The notes beneath the pieces are model-generated. The model was given only the letters and a program-made list of their open reading frames with translations. It ran no database searches and was not told the origin of the DNA. DNA of 64,000 nucleotides from Heliopora coerulea (Eukaryota; Cnidaria; Anthozoa; Scleralcyonacea; Helioporidae): the NCBI GenBank assembly GCA_030142905.1, contig JASJOG010000283.1, positions 1 through 64,000 of the forward strand. Reading direction: 5' to 3'. Both the position numbers and the translations under genes were made by a program. Each line of letters begins with the position of its first letter. The first letter of the stretch is position 1. Shown in pieces: positions 1 through 14,900 of this stretch.

Positions 1-411
1 AGCCAAATTTTCCTTAATTAAGCATTTTGACTTCGCTTAATCGAAAGGTAAGTTATATTCTCAAATCGACTTACGGTTCTCAACGTGGTGAATTTGCAAA
101 ATTTTTGTTTTCGATAGTTTAGGGCGAATTGGACGAATTCGTTTCGGTTTTCATGGAAACAAGCTACAGAGGGTAACTCGAATCTGAAATCGACATAGAC
201 AAAATCCTTAAAAATGGGAAAAAAATGATAAAAATAAACCGTATTCATTTCTTTGATATGTAATCATTATTTGAATCTGGAAATCTCAATTTAAAAGAAA
301 ATTTAAGTATATCGCTGTGTTAACACAACGTAGGTCTTGGATAAAAAGTTCACGTGCGCTTGCATGACTTGCTGTACCAGTGCCAAAGCAAACAAACTAA
401 TTTTACTGTAC
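1..411. other. Intron sequence, no gene seen
   Basis: AT-rich sequence downstream of the last RNF213 exon in the window. I see no exon, RNA gene or recognisable repeat. The short open frame at 18-248 on the minus strand has no recognisable motif. Confidence 0.5.
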
Positions 412-861
412 CTTCTATTTGAAGCAATAGATCGTTGACCACATCTTTTATAATCCACGAAAATGGAAAGTGGCTGCGGAAATGATGACCAAATCCTGTG
501 CTTACAACTAGAGCTCTTTCTCTGATTACGTTGGACACCGGCGAAACAAAGGATTCATATTTCAAAGGTGCAACTTGGTCTTTGTTCAACATCGCAAGCC
601 ACAGTCTTGTTTTCCAGTTAGTCTTCCCCATAACCAAGTTAAGGTTTTGATTATGGTCAGCGAATGCTATTACTTCAGACAACATTGGTGAAACAATGGA
701 AGAAAGTTTCTGCCATAAAGCTTTTCTGAATGTTCCTGTTTCCTGTAGACGTCCTCGACAAAGTGCTTCAGTCTGCAACCACAACTTTTGATCTTGCCAG
801 CACTTTTCATCTCTTTCCTGGAGTAGTTGATGAACACGCCTTACAAGTACTAGTGAAAAGT
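412..861 (-). CDS. RNF213: RNF213 exon aa (last seen), E3-shell region
   Basis: The exon starts [20 protein letters not shown] after the acceptor CACCTTCTTTAG, and includes [15 protein letters not shown], ISFxD-like [12 protein letters not shown] and [20 protein letters not shown]. The start was chosen because AC joins the G left by the previous exon; the open frame continuing to 952 is intronic. The 3' boundary is uncertain: GTACAG at 411 or another GTACAG at 377. Similarity to the family fades after LLLQIEG, which favours 412. Confidence 0.88.
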
Positions 862-3800
862 CTAAAGAAGGTGCAAGAACATTAGCCAATAACAAGCATC
901 TTTTTGTCCAATTTCTCTCTCTTTCAATCTGTCTCCATCTGCATTGCAGCATGTGTTCACGCCCGCATAACCATCTGTTTGTCCGTCTGTCTGTCTGTTT
1001 GTTACTTGACTCGACTTCTTGTTTGGTTTTACCTCACTTGCTCCATTTATTTACGTGACCGTTTACTCGCTCTCTAGGTTGTTCGTATGTTTGCACCTCG
1101 TTCGAACGTTCGTTCGTTTAGTCAGTCCTTCAAACAGTTTTTCAATCAGTCTTTCACCCAATTTTTCGGTAAGTCTCGATCTGTCCGTCCGTCCGTCCCT
1201 CCGTCTGCCCACCTACTCGTCAGCCAGTCAATCCGTCCTTCCGTCTGTCCGAGCATCCATCTGTCGGCCAGATAGCAAGTAAGTCAGTCAATCAGTCTGT
1301 CAGTCAGTCTACAGATTCTCGTAAACGTGAGCCGGTTTATATATTCAAGGCATGAGATTAAGACGTTTGATTGCTTAACTGCAGTAAATTTTCGGTGGTG
1401 TCTTGTCCTACGTTTTGTTTCTCAGGCGTAATTTTCCTACCTATGCGCATGTATCCTTCAAGCTCCGAACGAAACATTATTTTGTTTCGGCAGCCTATTT
1501 TCTTGCAACCTTATTTACGCATTGATTAGATTCACCATCAGAGCCAGTATTGATAAAGTTATTGTGCAGAAACAAATCTATGAGATGAAAAGTGACTTAC
1601 CCGTTTCATATGAGGCTTCATCTTCTGGCAAGAGCCCCAACAATATTTCGATTCGTCTTGTTCCTCTGTTGACATTTGTTGAATCGTCATAAAGTCTAGC
1701 AGCAGCCGACTGAAGGCAGTTTCTCAAGATACGAGTCGGATTAACATTTTGACCTGATGAAATACCAGTTAAATTGTTACCTGGAGGGTCAACCTCCATT
1801 TCTGCAAAATCGGCTTCAGACCTTGTGCTTTCTATTGGCTCAAGCAACTCACTTACGGAACGGTTAACCAAGTAATCAATGCGTGGTAGCTGTTCATTTG
1901 ATCTAAACAGCTCATCGATATGAACTGACCTCCACTTTCCACCCTGAAATCCAACAAAGTTCTGGCATCCACCAACAACCTTTGGCAGCTGAATGATAAA
2001 AACAACATGGACAGGCCTCACATCATTTTGGACATCTTCGAGTGCCTGACGACGCGTCTCTACGACAAGATATCGAGAGCAAGCGACTAAGTTAAAGTTG
2101 AGTTCCCCGTCGTCGCACTGAACAAGCAGAAGACCTTCATGGCCACCGAGCTGAAGACAAAAGTTCCTAAAATTAACAAGATAATTTTACTATCACAAGG
2201 TTGTTTAATGACACGTATTTCTTTTCCTCGATTACAGAATTAAAAATATGCCTCCGTATGCTCAATCTAAGAATGAAATATTCGCGCAAATTATTTTCAA
2301 AATTATCCTTAGGGTAAAATGAAAAGATAACTTTATAATTGGCAGGCTCGGCAAAATTCAAGTAGAAAAATGGAGTACACCGGAGATCTTCGCCGTTCTA
2401 AAATTGGAGGATGGAGCTACTCGGTAGATTCGAATTTAAATAATCCTGGGGAATTCATGTATTGATGAAACCTGAAATCCAGGTATCACTTGCTCATCAT
2501 TTTTCGCGGAATTGTAATCCACAAATGAGATACATAAGTTTGTATGAGTCAGAAAGCGATCACTTTACAGACATGCATAATCTATTCGATTCTTACTGTA
2601 TTGTCTTTGTAAACTGTTGCTCAGTGTGGAATTCTTGAAGGCTGACACAACGAGAGAACGATCCTGTAAATCCTAAGGCAGTCACAACGTGCTTTGCATT
2701 GGACTGGGACAAAAGACGCGAGTGGGTGGTTACCTATAAAACGTAAGCAAACTAATGATAAACTAAAAAGAAAAAGAGTGGAAAAGAAAAAATGTGGAGA
2801 AGCAAACAAACAAACAGTTTATACTAAGCACAAAGGGAAACAAACAAGGAAACCCCCCCCCAAAAAACAAATAAATATGCAAACAAACTAAGACATGAAC
2901 GAACAAGCTATCAGGCAAACAAATAAACAGGCAAACAAAGAAACGTATAAATGAACTATTGAACTAACAAACGAACGAACTAATCAAGCAGTAAATGAAG
3001 CTCAAACTGATAAGTAAAAAAAATATAAAACGACAAAATTGATTTAAAAAAAGGATACAAACATGTACAAAAAATAAATTAACAGGGGACTGACGGAAGA
3101 TGATGAGATGAGGATAAAGCATGCTTAAGTGAGTACCTGAGCGAGAACACCTTCACGTTCTTCATACCGTTCTTTTACTTCTAGAACATAATTAAGATAT
3201 TCCACCAGACTACTGTGCTTCTGGTGGTCAAAATACGCGGCCCATAGCTCCATGGCAAAGGGTTCGAGTCTAGTGGCTGGTAACCTGGCGATAGCGTCTG
3301 GAGATGCGCACTGCATGAGCGTGTTCTTGGACTCAGTCAATATCTAAATATAAGGCAAATGTTGTGCAGAATCTGCACCTAAGAGGTTGGTGATATCACG
3401 GACGATACGTGGACGTTCGTCCCGTTCATATCCACAGTAAAATGATTTGTGAACCCCAAACGGTGACTGAACCTAGAACCTTCTTGCGACCGGAGAGAAG
3501 CTCTGACCACTGAGTTACTGGGACCCAATTAAGCCACAGGTTCGAGTACAAGAAAACACATAAGGAAATTATAACAATGTTATGAAAGTAAATTATTGCG
3601 CAGGCAATGTTGAACGACGTGTGAAAAGCCAAAACGGTCACCAGACTGTTGAAACATAGGATAGAAAATACAGACGTTTGGAACGAAGGACCTTCGTAGT
3701 AAGTGAAGCATGAGGCTTCTCTTGAAACCGGGATATTTTCTATCCTAGGAGTAGGCAATTCCCTGACCCTTTTGGATTTTTACAAAGGAAAATCGTAACT

Positions 3801-5867
3801 ATGTCGTATCCATATATTGGAACAGATCCCACTCTCCTTCCTTGTTAAGTTTTTACAGCTTAGAAAACTTTGTTATAGGACAATGTGAAGATAAATGGAG
3901 TACGTTTTAGAAGTCATTCAGAATATAAGAAGAGAAATTAGTAGGAACGTGCTATATCAAATCTGAAAACCTCGGCTCTCGCATTGTATTTAACATCCGA
4001 TAAAGCAAACCTCATTTTCAAGTATATTCTCTCTCTCTCCCCCTCTCTCTCTCTCTGTGCCTCTGTCTCTGTCTGTGTCTCTGTGTCTCTGTGTCTCTGT
4101 CTCTGTCTCTCTGTCTCTCTGACTCTCTCTCTGTGTCTCTGTCTCTCTCTGTCTCTCTGTCTCTCTCTATATATATATACACATACATATACGTACACAC
4201 AAACACATGTATTCATACACATATACATATACATATACATACACATATACATATACTTCTAAAATTCATTAAGAGTTCATTAGAAGAATACAAAGGAAAA
4301 TCATGACCATGTCGTGTCTTTCTATGTGATAAAGACACGTATGACTTTATATGGGAAGATGTTATTTTTTTTGGGCTTAGATAACATAAACTTCCAAAAT
4401 TTGTCGCAAATTAGCGTATTACAAGGTTGATTTTGTAAGACATTCAAAAAACTCGCAGTTCGTGCTTTATCGGATGCAAAACACTCGGCTATCGTCTCAT
4501 GTTGTAAATCCAGATAAACCACTGCTAGTCAGATTTTATATATTACATATTCATATGCACATACACATACACATACATATATATATACGTATACATATAC
4601 GTATATATATATACTTATATATATATATACTTATATATATATATACTTATATATATATATACTTATATATATATATACTTATATATATATATACTTATAT
4701 ATATATATACTTATATATATATATACTTATATATATATATACTTATATATATATATATACTTATATATATATATATATATACTTATACGTATGGCTGGCT
4801 AGGCTTCCAGGAATAAAAAAAAAAACCCAACAAAATTCAAAAGAAATTATGTGATGTTTCACCCGTGTTTGTAAATATCACACAAAACTGATTAATAAGA
4901 AATGGTTAATCATTCCTGTTTACAGACACCGTCGTCAGCATCTCCACCGTGCACTTGTAAAATTAATTTGTTTTTTACTTAAGGGTAAATTTAGCACTGG
5001 TTTACATAATTCGCGTCCGTTGTCAATCGCAGTACATAGACATTTGGTTTCCCCTCGTGTCTGGTTATCCCAATACAGAATAGCCGCTCATTTTGTTAAC
5101 CGTATATTTAAAATGTACGGGTGTGTACGGTGTGTAAGTACTTGGGTATGTGTGTGCATGTATAAACTGGACTGTTGGTAATCCAAAGTTTGCCGAAAAG
5201 GAACTTTCATGGTTCACCTGGAAAGCCTTGACGGTAATGTCTTCCAGTGCCTCTGTTTTAGTCTAGCTGCATTTACTTTTACTCAGAAAGTTCACAACCA
5301 AAAATTTGCAAATTGCGTCATATAATCATAAGCATAAATATCGTTACTACCCACCTGATCATCGCTTTCAAGTTCTTGGTCTTCGCTTACTTTCATGATC
5401 ACAGCCGCTGCCGTATCGCTATGATAGCCAACGAAACTATCACCAGGCTTGAACATACTAATAAGAGAAATATGTTGAAATGGACACCGTTTTTCTCAGC
5501 CAATCACGGCTAAGCTTACGCTGACCAGACTGCAATACAATTTGCTGAATGATATGAACCTTCACAGGACATATATATATATAACTTTAATAAAGTTAGA
5601 AGAGCGTTTGTAGACACGTGAAACTCCGAGTAGCAAACGCTCTTCTAACTTTATTAAAGTTATTTCGCTCTACCTGCATGGTATCGAGCACTCTCAAACC
5701 AATCGTCAACTGTGTTTCTTGTATGATACACTTTTGGTTTTGCTTTATATATATATATATATTAATCAGAAGATAACTTGCTCTAACTTGCATAATCACA
5801 ACAAAGTATACACTTCAAGTCAAATGACGATTTTTAAATATTACATATATATATATATATATATATT

Positions 5868-5907
<40 letters not shown>

Positions 5908-8900
5908 TATTGTACGACAAAAGGACAAACTTGAATTACTTCATTTAGAAAATATATTTGGTAAAATATATTTGGAACTTAAGAGTCAAACGTCCAACAC
6001 TCGATCAAATGGAAAATAATTAAACAGTGTAGGCCCTATTCCAACAAAACCAAAAGATGTAACCTATGCCTGAATGAAAAGTTTATTATAATTTGCCATC
6101 CAAAACTAAACTCACTGAACACTAGGAACGAACTTATATCAATATGTAGACATAGGAAAAAATACTTGCTAAGCAGCCAATAACACATCTACGCAGCTAA
6201 TTACTCATAACCCTGTAAACCGCAATCACATACCATTCTCATGACGTCATTCGCGCAATGGATCAAATACTATACATATGTAGTTTCAAGTTATCTAGGC
6301 ATAACATCAAACGAGATAATCACCTGATGAGTGTGGTAAGCTCCGCTTGCCATACGAAACAAATTTGTAGTGATTAAATGAAGTAATTCAAGTTTGTTAT
6401 TTTGTCGTACTATTCCGCTCTATCCCGGTATTGAGCACTCTACTCAAATGATCCTGAATTTGTTACCTGTCTATATATATATTCAATATATATCTATTTT
6501 ATATATATATCTATATATTTAAAATTCACGTGCCGTGCTTGCTTTAATTAGCGCCAGGATCGCTTATTTATATGCTTAACGGAGGGGCGTGAGGCATGAA
6601 AGGTTAAGGGGCTAAAAGGAGGGGGGCCTATATGAACAGGGACGCTTGTTTCCGTTCTCAGATCTTTGTCTTAATATGAACTTCCGGTACTTTCTACATT
6701 TTAGATGAAAAACTGCAAAAACCATGAGAACTACAGTTAAGATAATGACTACTATCTCTAAGTTTTTAATCGGTTGCCTGAAATTCTTTTTACATTTTTT
6801 AAGAGAAATAAGGGAAATTACCCTATGCGAATAGCAGTCGAAAGTGTAGCCCCTTAATTATCTTACCCTAAATGCCTGCCCATAAGGTATTTGTTTCTTT
6901 ACAGACCTGTATTTTAACTCACAGATACGAATTAAAGTTTTAGACAACAGATCATGTAATCCCAGACATGTAAAGAAAGCCAAAGGTCGAGATGATTACC
7001 AGGTGAGAACCTGCATGCGCGTTTTCATGAACATGGTCATACAGGAATTTACCAAATAGTTATAAAGACCTTACCTATCTTATCTCTACCTTACCTTTCG
7101 TTCGCAGAAAATTCGTGTCTAGCTTCGGAGAAAATTTTTACCCAGTTCTCTAGCTCTTTCACTAAATGCGTTTGATGGGGCGTCAGACCAGTGGACATCA
7201 CGAGAAAGTGTTTTTCCAATCGATTGATTAGCGGTATTGGAAATCGTCGATAGACAACATCTTTTTCAGCAACAACAATCAACCTAAACGTAAATTTTAA
7301 GAACGTAAAACCTTGCCTTTGACGAATCACATGAATGTGTCTACACGGAGTTCAACAAGGTCCTGTTCAAACAAACACGGTTTGTCACAGAAATGTTTAT
7401 CAGCAGGTGAATACATTTTCACAACCTAGTCAGTACTAACTATGGTTTAGGACAACCGCAGTGCAGTATGTTACTTCCAATTAAAACTGACCTATGTAGT
7501 TTTAGCCCTCGCCATATTATTCGAATGCTGCATACAGGAAATTAGCACTTAATTTATCAAAACACTGGCAGATGAAACGTCATGCTGCAAGTTTTCCATT
7601 AAGGGCATGCCACTGTTCTCAGGCGCTTTCTTGAAAACCTCAAGGCAAGTTATGGGTTGTTAATGAAGCAAAAGCGCAGGGTAAATGTAAAAAACCGTTC
7701 TAGCAAGCATTTCAAAGGAAAGAATAGCTGTGGAAACAGTAGGAAATTATATACTTACTTAAAGTTATCAGCCACTCGGCACTTCACTCTGTGATTTCCC
7801 AAGCCAAGGTCAACATACTTTTGACCAGAGAGATACAAATAATACTAAAAACAGAAAACAACAATCATGTTTAACATGAAACACAAAATACCTGATTGTT
7901 TTCGAGGGAGGAAAGAAGTCGTACGGAGAATAAAATATTATTCGACAACACGCTTTAATGGAGTTCGTATAACTCCATTGAAGAGTTCAAGTATTGCAGA
8001 GAAAACCAGTAGTCTGTTAATTGAGAGCCACCATTTAAGTTTAAGTTAAAGGTAAAGGTAAAGGCAAAGGTAAAGGTAAAGTATACCTTTATTTATACTG
8101 GATAACCTTATCAGCTACCTGGGCTGTCTTCCCTAGAGGTCCAGTGTGGGCCACCTCTCATGGGTCGAGTGTTACTACAGGAGAAAACCGAAGTAGGCAG
8201 AGAAAACCTGCGATCGGTGGTAGAGTCAAACTGGAAAACACTCTTCTCACATGTGACAAACCCTGGTCAGTGGTGAGAGACACATGCACTACCACTGTAC
8301 CCCCAGCACCCTCATAAACCCAGTTCATCATATGTTTTCTGTATCAGCCACCCTGTCATTATTATGAAAGTACAAACATGTTTCATGCATTAAATTATTA
8401 TGCATTAGGTAATCATTTATCGGGTGTGGGCAACACTCGACAGACCAGAAGCATGGGAAGGGAGGGTAAACAAATCAAAGCAAAACAAAATACAACACCA
8501 AACAACATAACACAACACAGCACAGCTCCAAACATTACAAAAAAAAGAGAGGAATTGAAGTGAAAAGAAGAGAAATAAAAAGAAACGTAAAGAAAGGAAG
8601 ACGGTGGGCAAGGGATAGGACAAATATAACAAAAAGAAAATACATTCATCCGTAGGTTACCTGGTTTAGTGCGTCGTATAAACTTTCATAAAGACTTTCC
8701 AGGTTTAGCAAGATCACCATACGGCCTGTTTCCATACACACTTTGATTCTGTTGATATTACGGCAGATCTAGTTCAAAGATACAGCAAGTGATTTTTGAA
8801 ATAAGCATTACTTGCATTCATTTGGTTTGCAATGTGTTAGGGGAAAATGCAGGGTAGAAAACAAATATTGTATTTTAATGCATAGCTTCAATATTTTTAT

Positions 8901-11900
8901 CCCTGAGAACTTCAAACCTTTTAAAGAACATTTTCAGATCTATTGGGACGACTGTAAAGACATGATTTGTGTAAAGTATAGGTACCTCCTAATTATGATA
9001 TATGACTGAAAATATGATATAACAAAAACTCGACACAAGGTATGCAGTTAGGCGTTCCACTCTCCCGTGCTGAAGTGCAAAAAGTGTATAAAAAAGACAG
9101 TCTGAAAAATTGAAAGACAGAACGACAGAAAGTTAGAAAAGCAGTAACACAGTAAGAAAGAAAAAACAGACGAACAGACCAACAAACAAATAGACGAATG
9201 GATAGAACGATAAACTGACAGGCTTGAAGGCAGGAACGATGGAGATCGGTAGGTAGATACGAAAGTAGGTAGGTAGATTAGTAGGTAGGTAGGTAGGTAG
9301 GTAGGTAGGTAGTTTGGTTGGTAGGTAGGTAAGTAGGTAAGCAGGTTGGTAGTCAGGTAGGTAGGTAAGTAGGCAGGTACGTAGGTACGTAGGTACGTAC
9401 GTACGTACGTACGTACGTACGTAGGTGGGTAGGCAGGCAGGCAGGCAGGTAAGTAGGTAGGTAGGTATATAGGTACGTTTCCACGTATGTAGGTATGCAA
9501 GCAGGTAGGCAGGCTTGCAAGGAAAATAGGCAAAGGTGGGCAGGTAGGTAGGTAGGCAAGTAATCAAAATGACGGAAGAGTGGACTAGTCGACGAACCAC
9601 ACTAAACGACTGAAGCACAAAATAGTTAATGAAACGAACAGGCAAGGTGGTCGGTAGACTGAGAGAAAGACGAACACAGCTACCTAAAATAACCCATATA
9701 GGCACTTCAGACAAAGATGTCTGAGAATGGATATCTATTCAAACTCCAAACTTCGATCAGTTTAAAAGGAATATGCTTTAACAAAATCTTCCTTATTAGT
9801 AGTTTAGTACCCATTGGAAATTGATCATCATAATAGCTGCGAATGGTATGTTGACCATAAAAGAAAGCACCCGCAGACTACGATTTAAGGCACGCAAGGA
9901 TTTCGCCAGACGGAGGGTGCGGGATAAACCCTCCGAAAAAGTTTGAACGGAAGGTATCCCCTTAAAAAGACTTGCGGGTGTATCGTGCTGTAACAGTCGC
10001 TGTTACAGCCCATTCAGTGTAAATTACACAGCTTGTCATATTTTCAAGATTAATCTAACGACATATATGCCACGACTACGAGTTCTACAGCCACTAACTA
10101 ACGATCCATGAGCAATATGTCTGAGAAACATGATGGGTGATAAGTAACAATCTCAAACTCTTCCAGAACGACTGTCCACAATGAAAATCCTGGAGGAAAT
10201 CATGTTTAAAGTCACAAAATGAAATTTGGTATCCCTGTACCTGGGTATATTGCTGGTCTTTCGGAAAGCTGCTACCAAAGATTACTATGGGATCTTGACT
10301 TGTTCCTGCGAAGAACTGTTGCTGTAGTATACTTAAAGCTGCATAGTTTTCAGTCAAAACCAGCAAATAACGGCTCTCTCTAAAAATTTCACAGGGCGAT
10401 TAAAAATTTAAGATATCAATACCGTTTCTTGGGAATCTGTGCTCTGACAGTTACGCTTTAGTAAAACCCATGCGTAGAAGAGAAAGGGTCATTATTTTAC
10501 TTATTATTGAAGGTCAAATAACTGCAATTTTTTCAACTAAATCTTAGAAATACTAGGTTCAATTGAATACTAATTCGAAAGGAAAGTATCTTCTGTTATA
10601 AAAACAAGGTTTTTCTAGATCCAAAAACTGTTATTTTTGTTTGAGAGTTTAGTATGACGTCATCATAACGCCTAGATTTTATCAACATGTATATCAGGAA
10701 GATAAAAAACAAACTTGCAAACAGCGAAAAATGTTATATTGCACGACAAATATGTAAAATAAAAATATTTATCAATTAAAACTAAGAACTTTTAAACTCA
10801 ATACGACATCGTGATGTCACAAACAAACAAAACAAATATGAACTACTTCACGTCATAAATTCTCAATATTTCATAATGAATAGTTTTCTTTATTGTATAC
10901 GTTTGGAGAAATATGAGTGAAAAACAGAATCAAAAAACCCAAGTAAAAGAAATGGTTGAGTGACATAATAGTGACATCAGCAAGTATGTGGAACCAAGTA
11001 ATACTTAATTTTGTAGAGCATTACATGTTCAATACTCATGAGAAGTTTCATTGATATAGCAACAATAATAATGAAATAACGGGGGGGACGAATGCCCGTT
11101 CAGCCTGCCTAGGAGCAAAAATAGCCCAGCCATGATGGGGTTAAAAGAAGAAATTACAAGTCGTGGGAATTTAAAAACGGATCCTTTTTAAACAACAAAA
11201 GGTATAAATTGTGAAAATGCAACTTTCACTCAGGAATCTGTATGTGTTAAGCGATGATAACTTCATGAATCTTTTTGAAAGAGAAACTTCAGCTTATCAT
11301 AAGTAATAGCATGAAAATGAGGTGTATTAACTGTTAAACCTCTCGCTCGATGAGGGTCGTTTAGTAAAATTCCCGAGGGCCGAAGACCCGAGGAAATTTT
11401 ACTAAATGACCCGAATTGAGCGAGAGGTTTAACAGCTAATGGACCGAAATTTCATTGCTATTACTTTGTAATAGCATGTTTGCAAAAATTCAACTAATAC
11501 TACCTTCAATGACGTCAAACCGGATCGTATTAGTCCAAATGAATTTTAATGAGGTAAATTAGTTATTAATGCAACCTGGAAAAACAAAAGAAATCGAGGA
11601 AAACATGCTATTACAATAGATATATCATTGGGGAGATACTCGGGACACTAATTTCAGCCAAACTGAAATTAGGTAAATAAAAAAACAAGTAGAGTAAACA
11701 TGAAACAAAGTCATGACCATAGCTTAAAAAGCTTAAGTTATAACTACGTTTCATATTAACTCTATATCGTATTTTCACCTGAAGAGCTTCATAAAGCGAA
11801 AACGTTCGCGCAAACATGTTTTAAGGAGTGGTTCATATTAACGTCTTTCGTTACGATACTTTTGCTACCGAACTACTGATCTATATATATATATATATAT

Positions 11901-14900
11901 ATACACTACTGTGCAGAAGTCTTAGGCACCCACTAATAATGGGCATCTTTGTACCATTCATTCAATTTGGTAAGTGAAAAGCAAATTTGACTTTGGGAAA
12001 CCTGCAAACATGTGCAAATTAAGATTAATACGAACTTCCCACATTCCTAAGTGGTTTTTTTGGCAATTTAACCTTCTAAACCAAATGTTCACAGTATCCA
12101 AAATAATGAAGGACAGGAAAAGTTGACGACAGAAAGCGGAGTGGAAGACCACGGAAACTTGCTAAGAAGGATGAGACATATGTAAAGATAACATCCCTAA
12201 GAAAGAGAAGAAAAGCGTGCTTGGATATTGTTGCAGAACTCACTCCAACGTCGGAGAAACAACCCTAAATGACAGGGTTGCAGTCAAAAAAACACATTTT
12301 CAGAAAGGAAATAAGACTGAGCGACTCAAATTTGTCCCAAAGGCACCAGAATTGGTGTGTTGAACAAAGGAAGTGTCTTGTAGAGTAACGAGTCAAAATT
12401 TGAAATATTTGGGACAAAGCGACGAAAGTATGTGCGAAGAAGAAACGGAGAACAGTTTAGAGATATGTGTTTGCGACCAACAATAAAACATGGAAGAGGG
12501 TTTGTCCAAGTCTAGGGCTGTATTTCTGGAGGTGTAGTTGGGGATTTATTTAAGATTGATGGCATAATGGATTCAGAAAAGCACAGGTAAATCTTAATTC
12601 ACCATGCTGTACCATATGATAGGCGATTAGTAGGTCTAAATTTCATCTCCCAACATGATCATGACCCAAAGCTCACTGCTAAGAAAGTGAAGGACTATTT
12701 ACAATGAAAAGAAAATCAAGGGCAACTTCAGCTAATGGAATGGCCACCTCTCAGCCTGGATTTGAATATAATTGAGGCCGTTTGGGACTATTTGGACAGA
12801 AAGTAGCTGGGAAAGCAACCAACAACAGCAGAAGTGCTGAGGGATGTTCTTAGTGATGCATGGAACAACATACTAAGCAACTTTCTGCAGAAACTACAAG
12901 AGAGTATTCCTCACAGAATTAATGCTGTTTTAATAGAAAAAGGGAGCCATACAAAATATTGAATGTTTTACTCTTTTTCTCCTTTTTTGTGCTTTTTATG
13001 TGTACTTCTGTAAACCAGCTATGTTGAAATATACGATTACCAAAATAAATATCGAAATACAAAGTGTTTTTTAACCCGTACATTCACTAGATTTTTTAAA
13101 TTAACTTTTTGTCTGAAGTGCCTAAGACTTTTGCACAGTAGTGTGTGTATATGTATATGTATATATATGTTATGATTTTTTGTTCTCCGGATTTGTGTTT
13201 AACTGTGTCGAGCTTTCGACTTGGTCCTTCAAGTCTTCGTCAGGTTATGGTGAGGTATTTGCACGTGGTTTGCTTCTATCAGCTTGGTCCATGAGTCTTT
13301 GCGCGTGTAGGCGTTCCGAGCGTCTGATAGGTGGATTGGGCTGTCGGCTGTTCTCATCGGTGGATTCTGATGTATTGAAGTGATTGGTTGGATCATGGAT
13401 AGAGGGCTGTGATGTGATGTTAGTGGGCTGTTTTGACGTATTTATGTAAGTTTTGCAGTCTTCGTTTCGGATTTTGAATCGGAGCTGGTGGTATGCTGCG
13501 GGAATGTCGATGTGTCTGTTAATTGCGGGTTTGTCGAGGCTGTGCCATGCTTCCTTAAATTCGCGTGCATATCTTGTGTTTGCTTGTCCTAGTACTTTTG
13601 TGTTGGCCCAATGGAATCTGTGGTCAGTATTTTGGACGTGTGCAGCTGGGAGTGATCGTGAGTCTTGTCGTTTGATTGCGTTTTTGTGTTCGGTTAGTCT
13701 TGAGTTAATAGTCTTCGAGGTTTCGCCAATGTAAACGTTGTTGCAATCACGGCAAGGGATCATATAAATGGCGTTATGTTTTTCAAGGTTGTCGATGGTA
13801 TCTTTATGTGTAGTGAATATAGATCTGAGTTTACCAGTGGGTTTGTGTGCTACTTTTATGTGATGTTGTTCCAGTATTCTTGACGTTATTTCGGATATGG
13901 TTCGTATGTAGGGTAGAGTTATGTGTCTTGTTTGAGTAGCGTTGTAGTCTTGTTCGTCGTTCGTGTTTTGTGGAGGATTGTCTTGTCGTTGTACGCTGAA
14001 TTTGTCGATGAAGTGTCTAGGGTAGTTGTTCTTTCTGAATGTTTCGTGTAGGTATTCTCGTTCTTTCTTTTTGTTCTCTTGGGTGTTGCAGTGTGTTTCA
14101 ATTCGGTTGAAGAGAGTTCTGATACAGTTGATCTTGTGTAGGGTTGGGTGGTTGCTATGGTAGTTTAATATTTGATCGGTATAGGTTTTCTTTCGGTACA
14201 CTTGGGTTTTGATCTTTCCGTTGTCTGTTCTTGTGAGTAAAACGTCCAGGAATGCTATTTGGTAGTTGTGCTCTGTCTCCATTGTAAAAGCGATACCTTC
14301 GGTGGTGTTGTTGATGGTGTGGTACAACTCATCGATTTGTTCTGTTTTTGTAATGGCAAATACATCGTCGACGTATCTATTCCATAGTTTTATGTTGTTG
14401 TTTTCAGAGAATACTTTCCGTTCCAAATCTTGCATGACGGCTTCGGCCAAGAAGCTGGAGAGGGGTGATCCCATGGGCGTGCCGGAGGTTTGTCTGTAGT
14501 ATGAGTTATGGAATTGAAATTCGGTGGATAAACAGAGGTCGAGGAGGTCTAAGATGTTGTCTTTGCTCAATGAGGTTGCGGATGTCCATGATGAGTTGGT
14601 AGAAAGGAGTTGGTCGGTTATTCGTCTTGCTGTAGATAACGGTATAGATGTGAACAATGATACGACGTCGAAGGATACCATAGTTTCATTTGGTTCGATT
14701 TCAAGGTCTTTTATGTGTTGGAGAAATGTGTTGACGTTGTTGATGGAATGCGGTGAAGACTTTACTAGAGGTTGGAGAATGGTAGCGAGGTATTTTGATA
14801 GTTTGAATGTAGGTGAGCCAATACTCTAATTGAAATACTCTAAACGAAATACTCCAATACTCCAATTGAAATTGAAATACTCTAATTGAAATACTCCAAT

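Noticed and set aside
862..952. Extension of the last RNF213 exon up to a Met codon at 952
   Set aside because: The acceptor CACCTTCTTTAG at 862 restores the phase left by the previous exon; the extension would break it and matches no family sequence.
1019..1282. Plus-strand frames of 62-87 codons
   Set aside because: Low-complexity GTCT/CCGT repeats; no motif.
3938..4306. Arg/Glu-rich and Ser/Leu-rich open frames on both strands
   Set aside because: Artefacts of the CT and TA microsatellites.
4545..4792. Possible CRISPR-like array
   Set aside because: Direct tandem units without unique spacers in a eukaryotic intron; it is a minisatellite.
4462..4854. 130-codon Ile/Tyr-rich plus-strand frame
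   Set aside because: Translation of the ACTT(AT)6 minisatellite.
9048..9714. Minus-strand open frames rich in Pro-Thr-Tyr-Leu repeats
   Set aside because: They are read from a GTAG tetranucleotide array that stays open in several frames; no start context, no domain.
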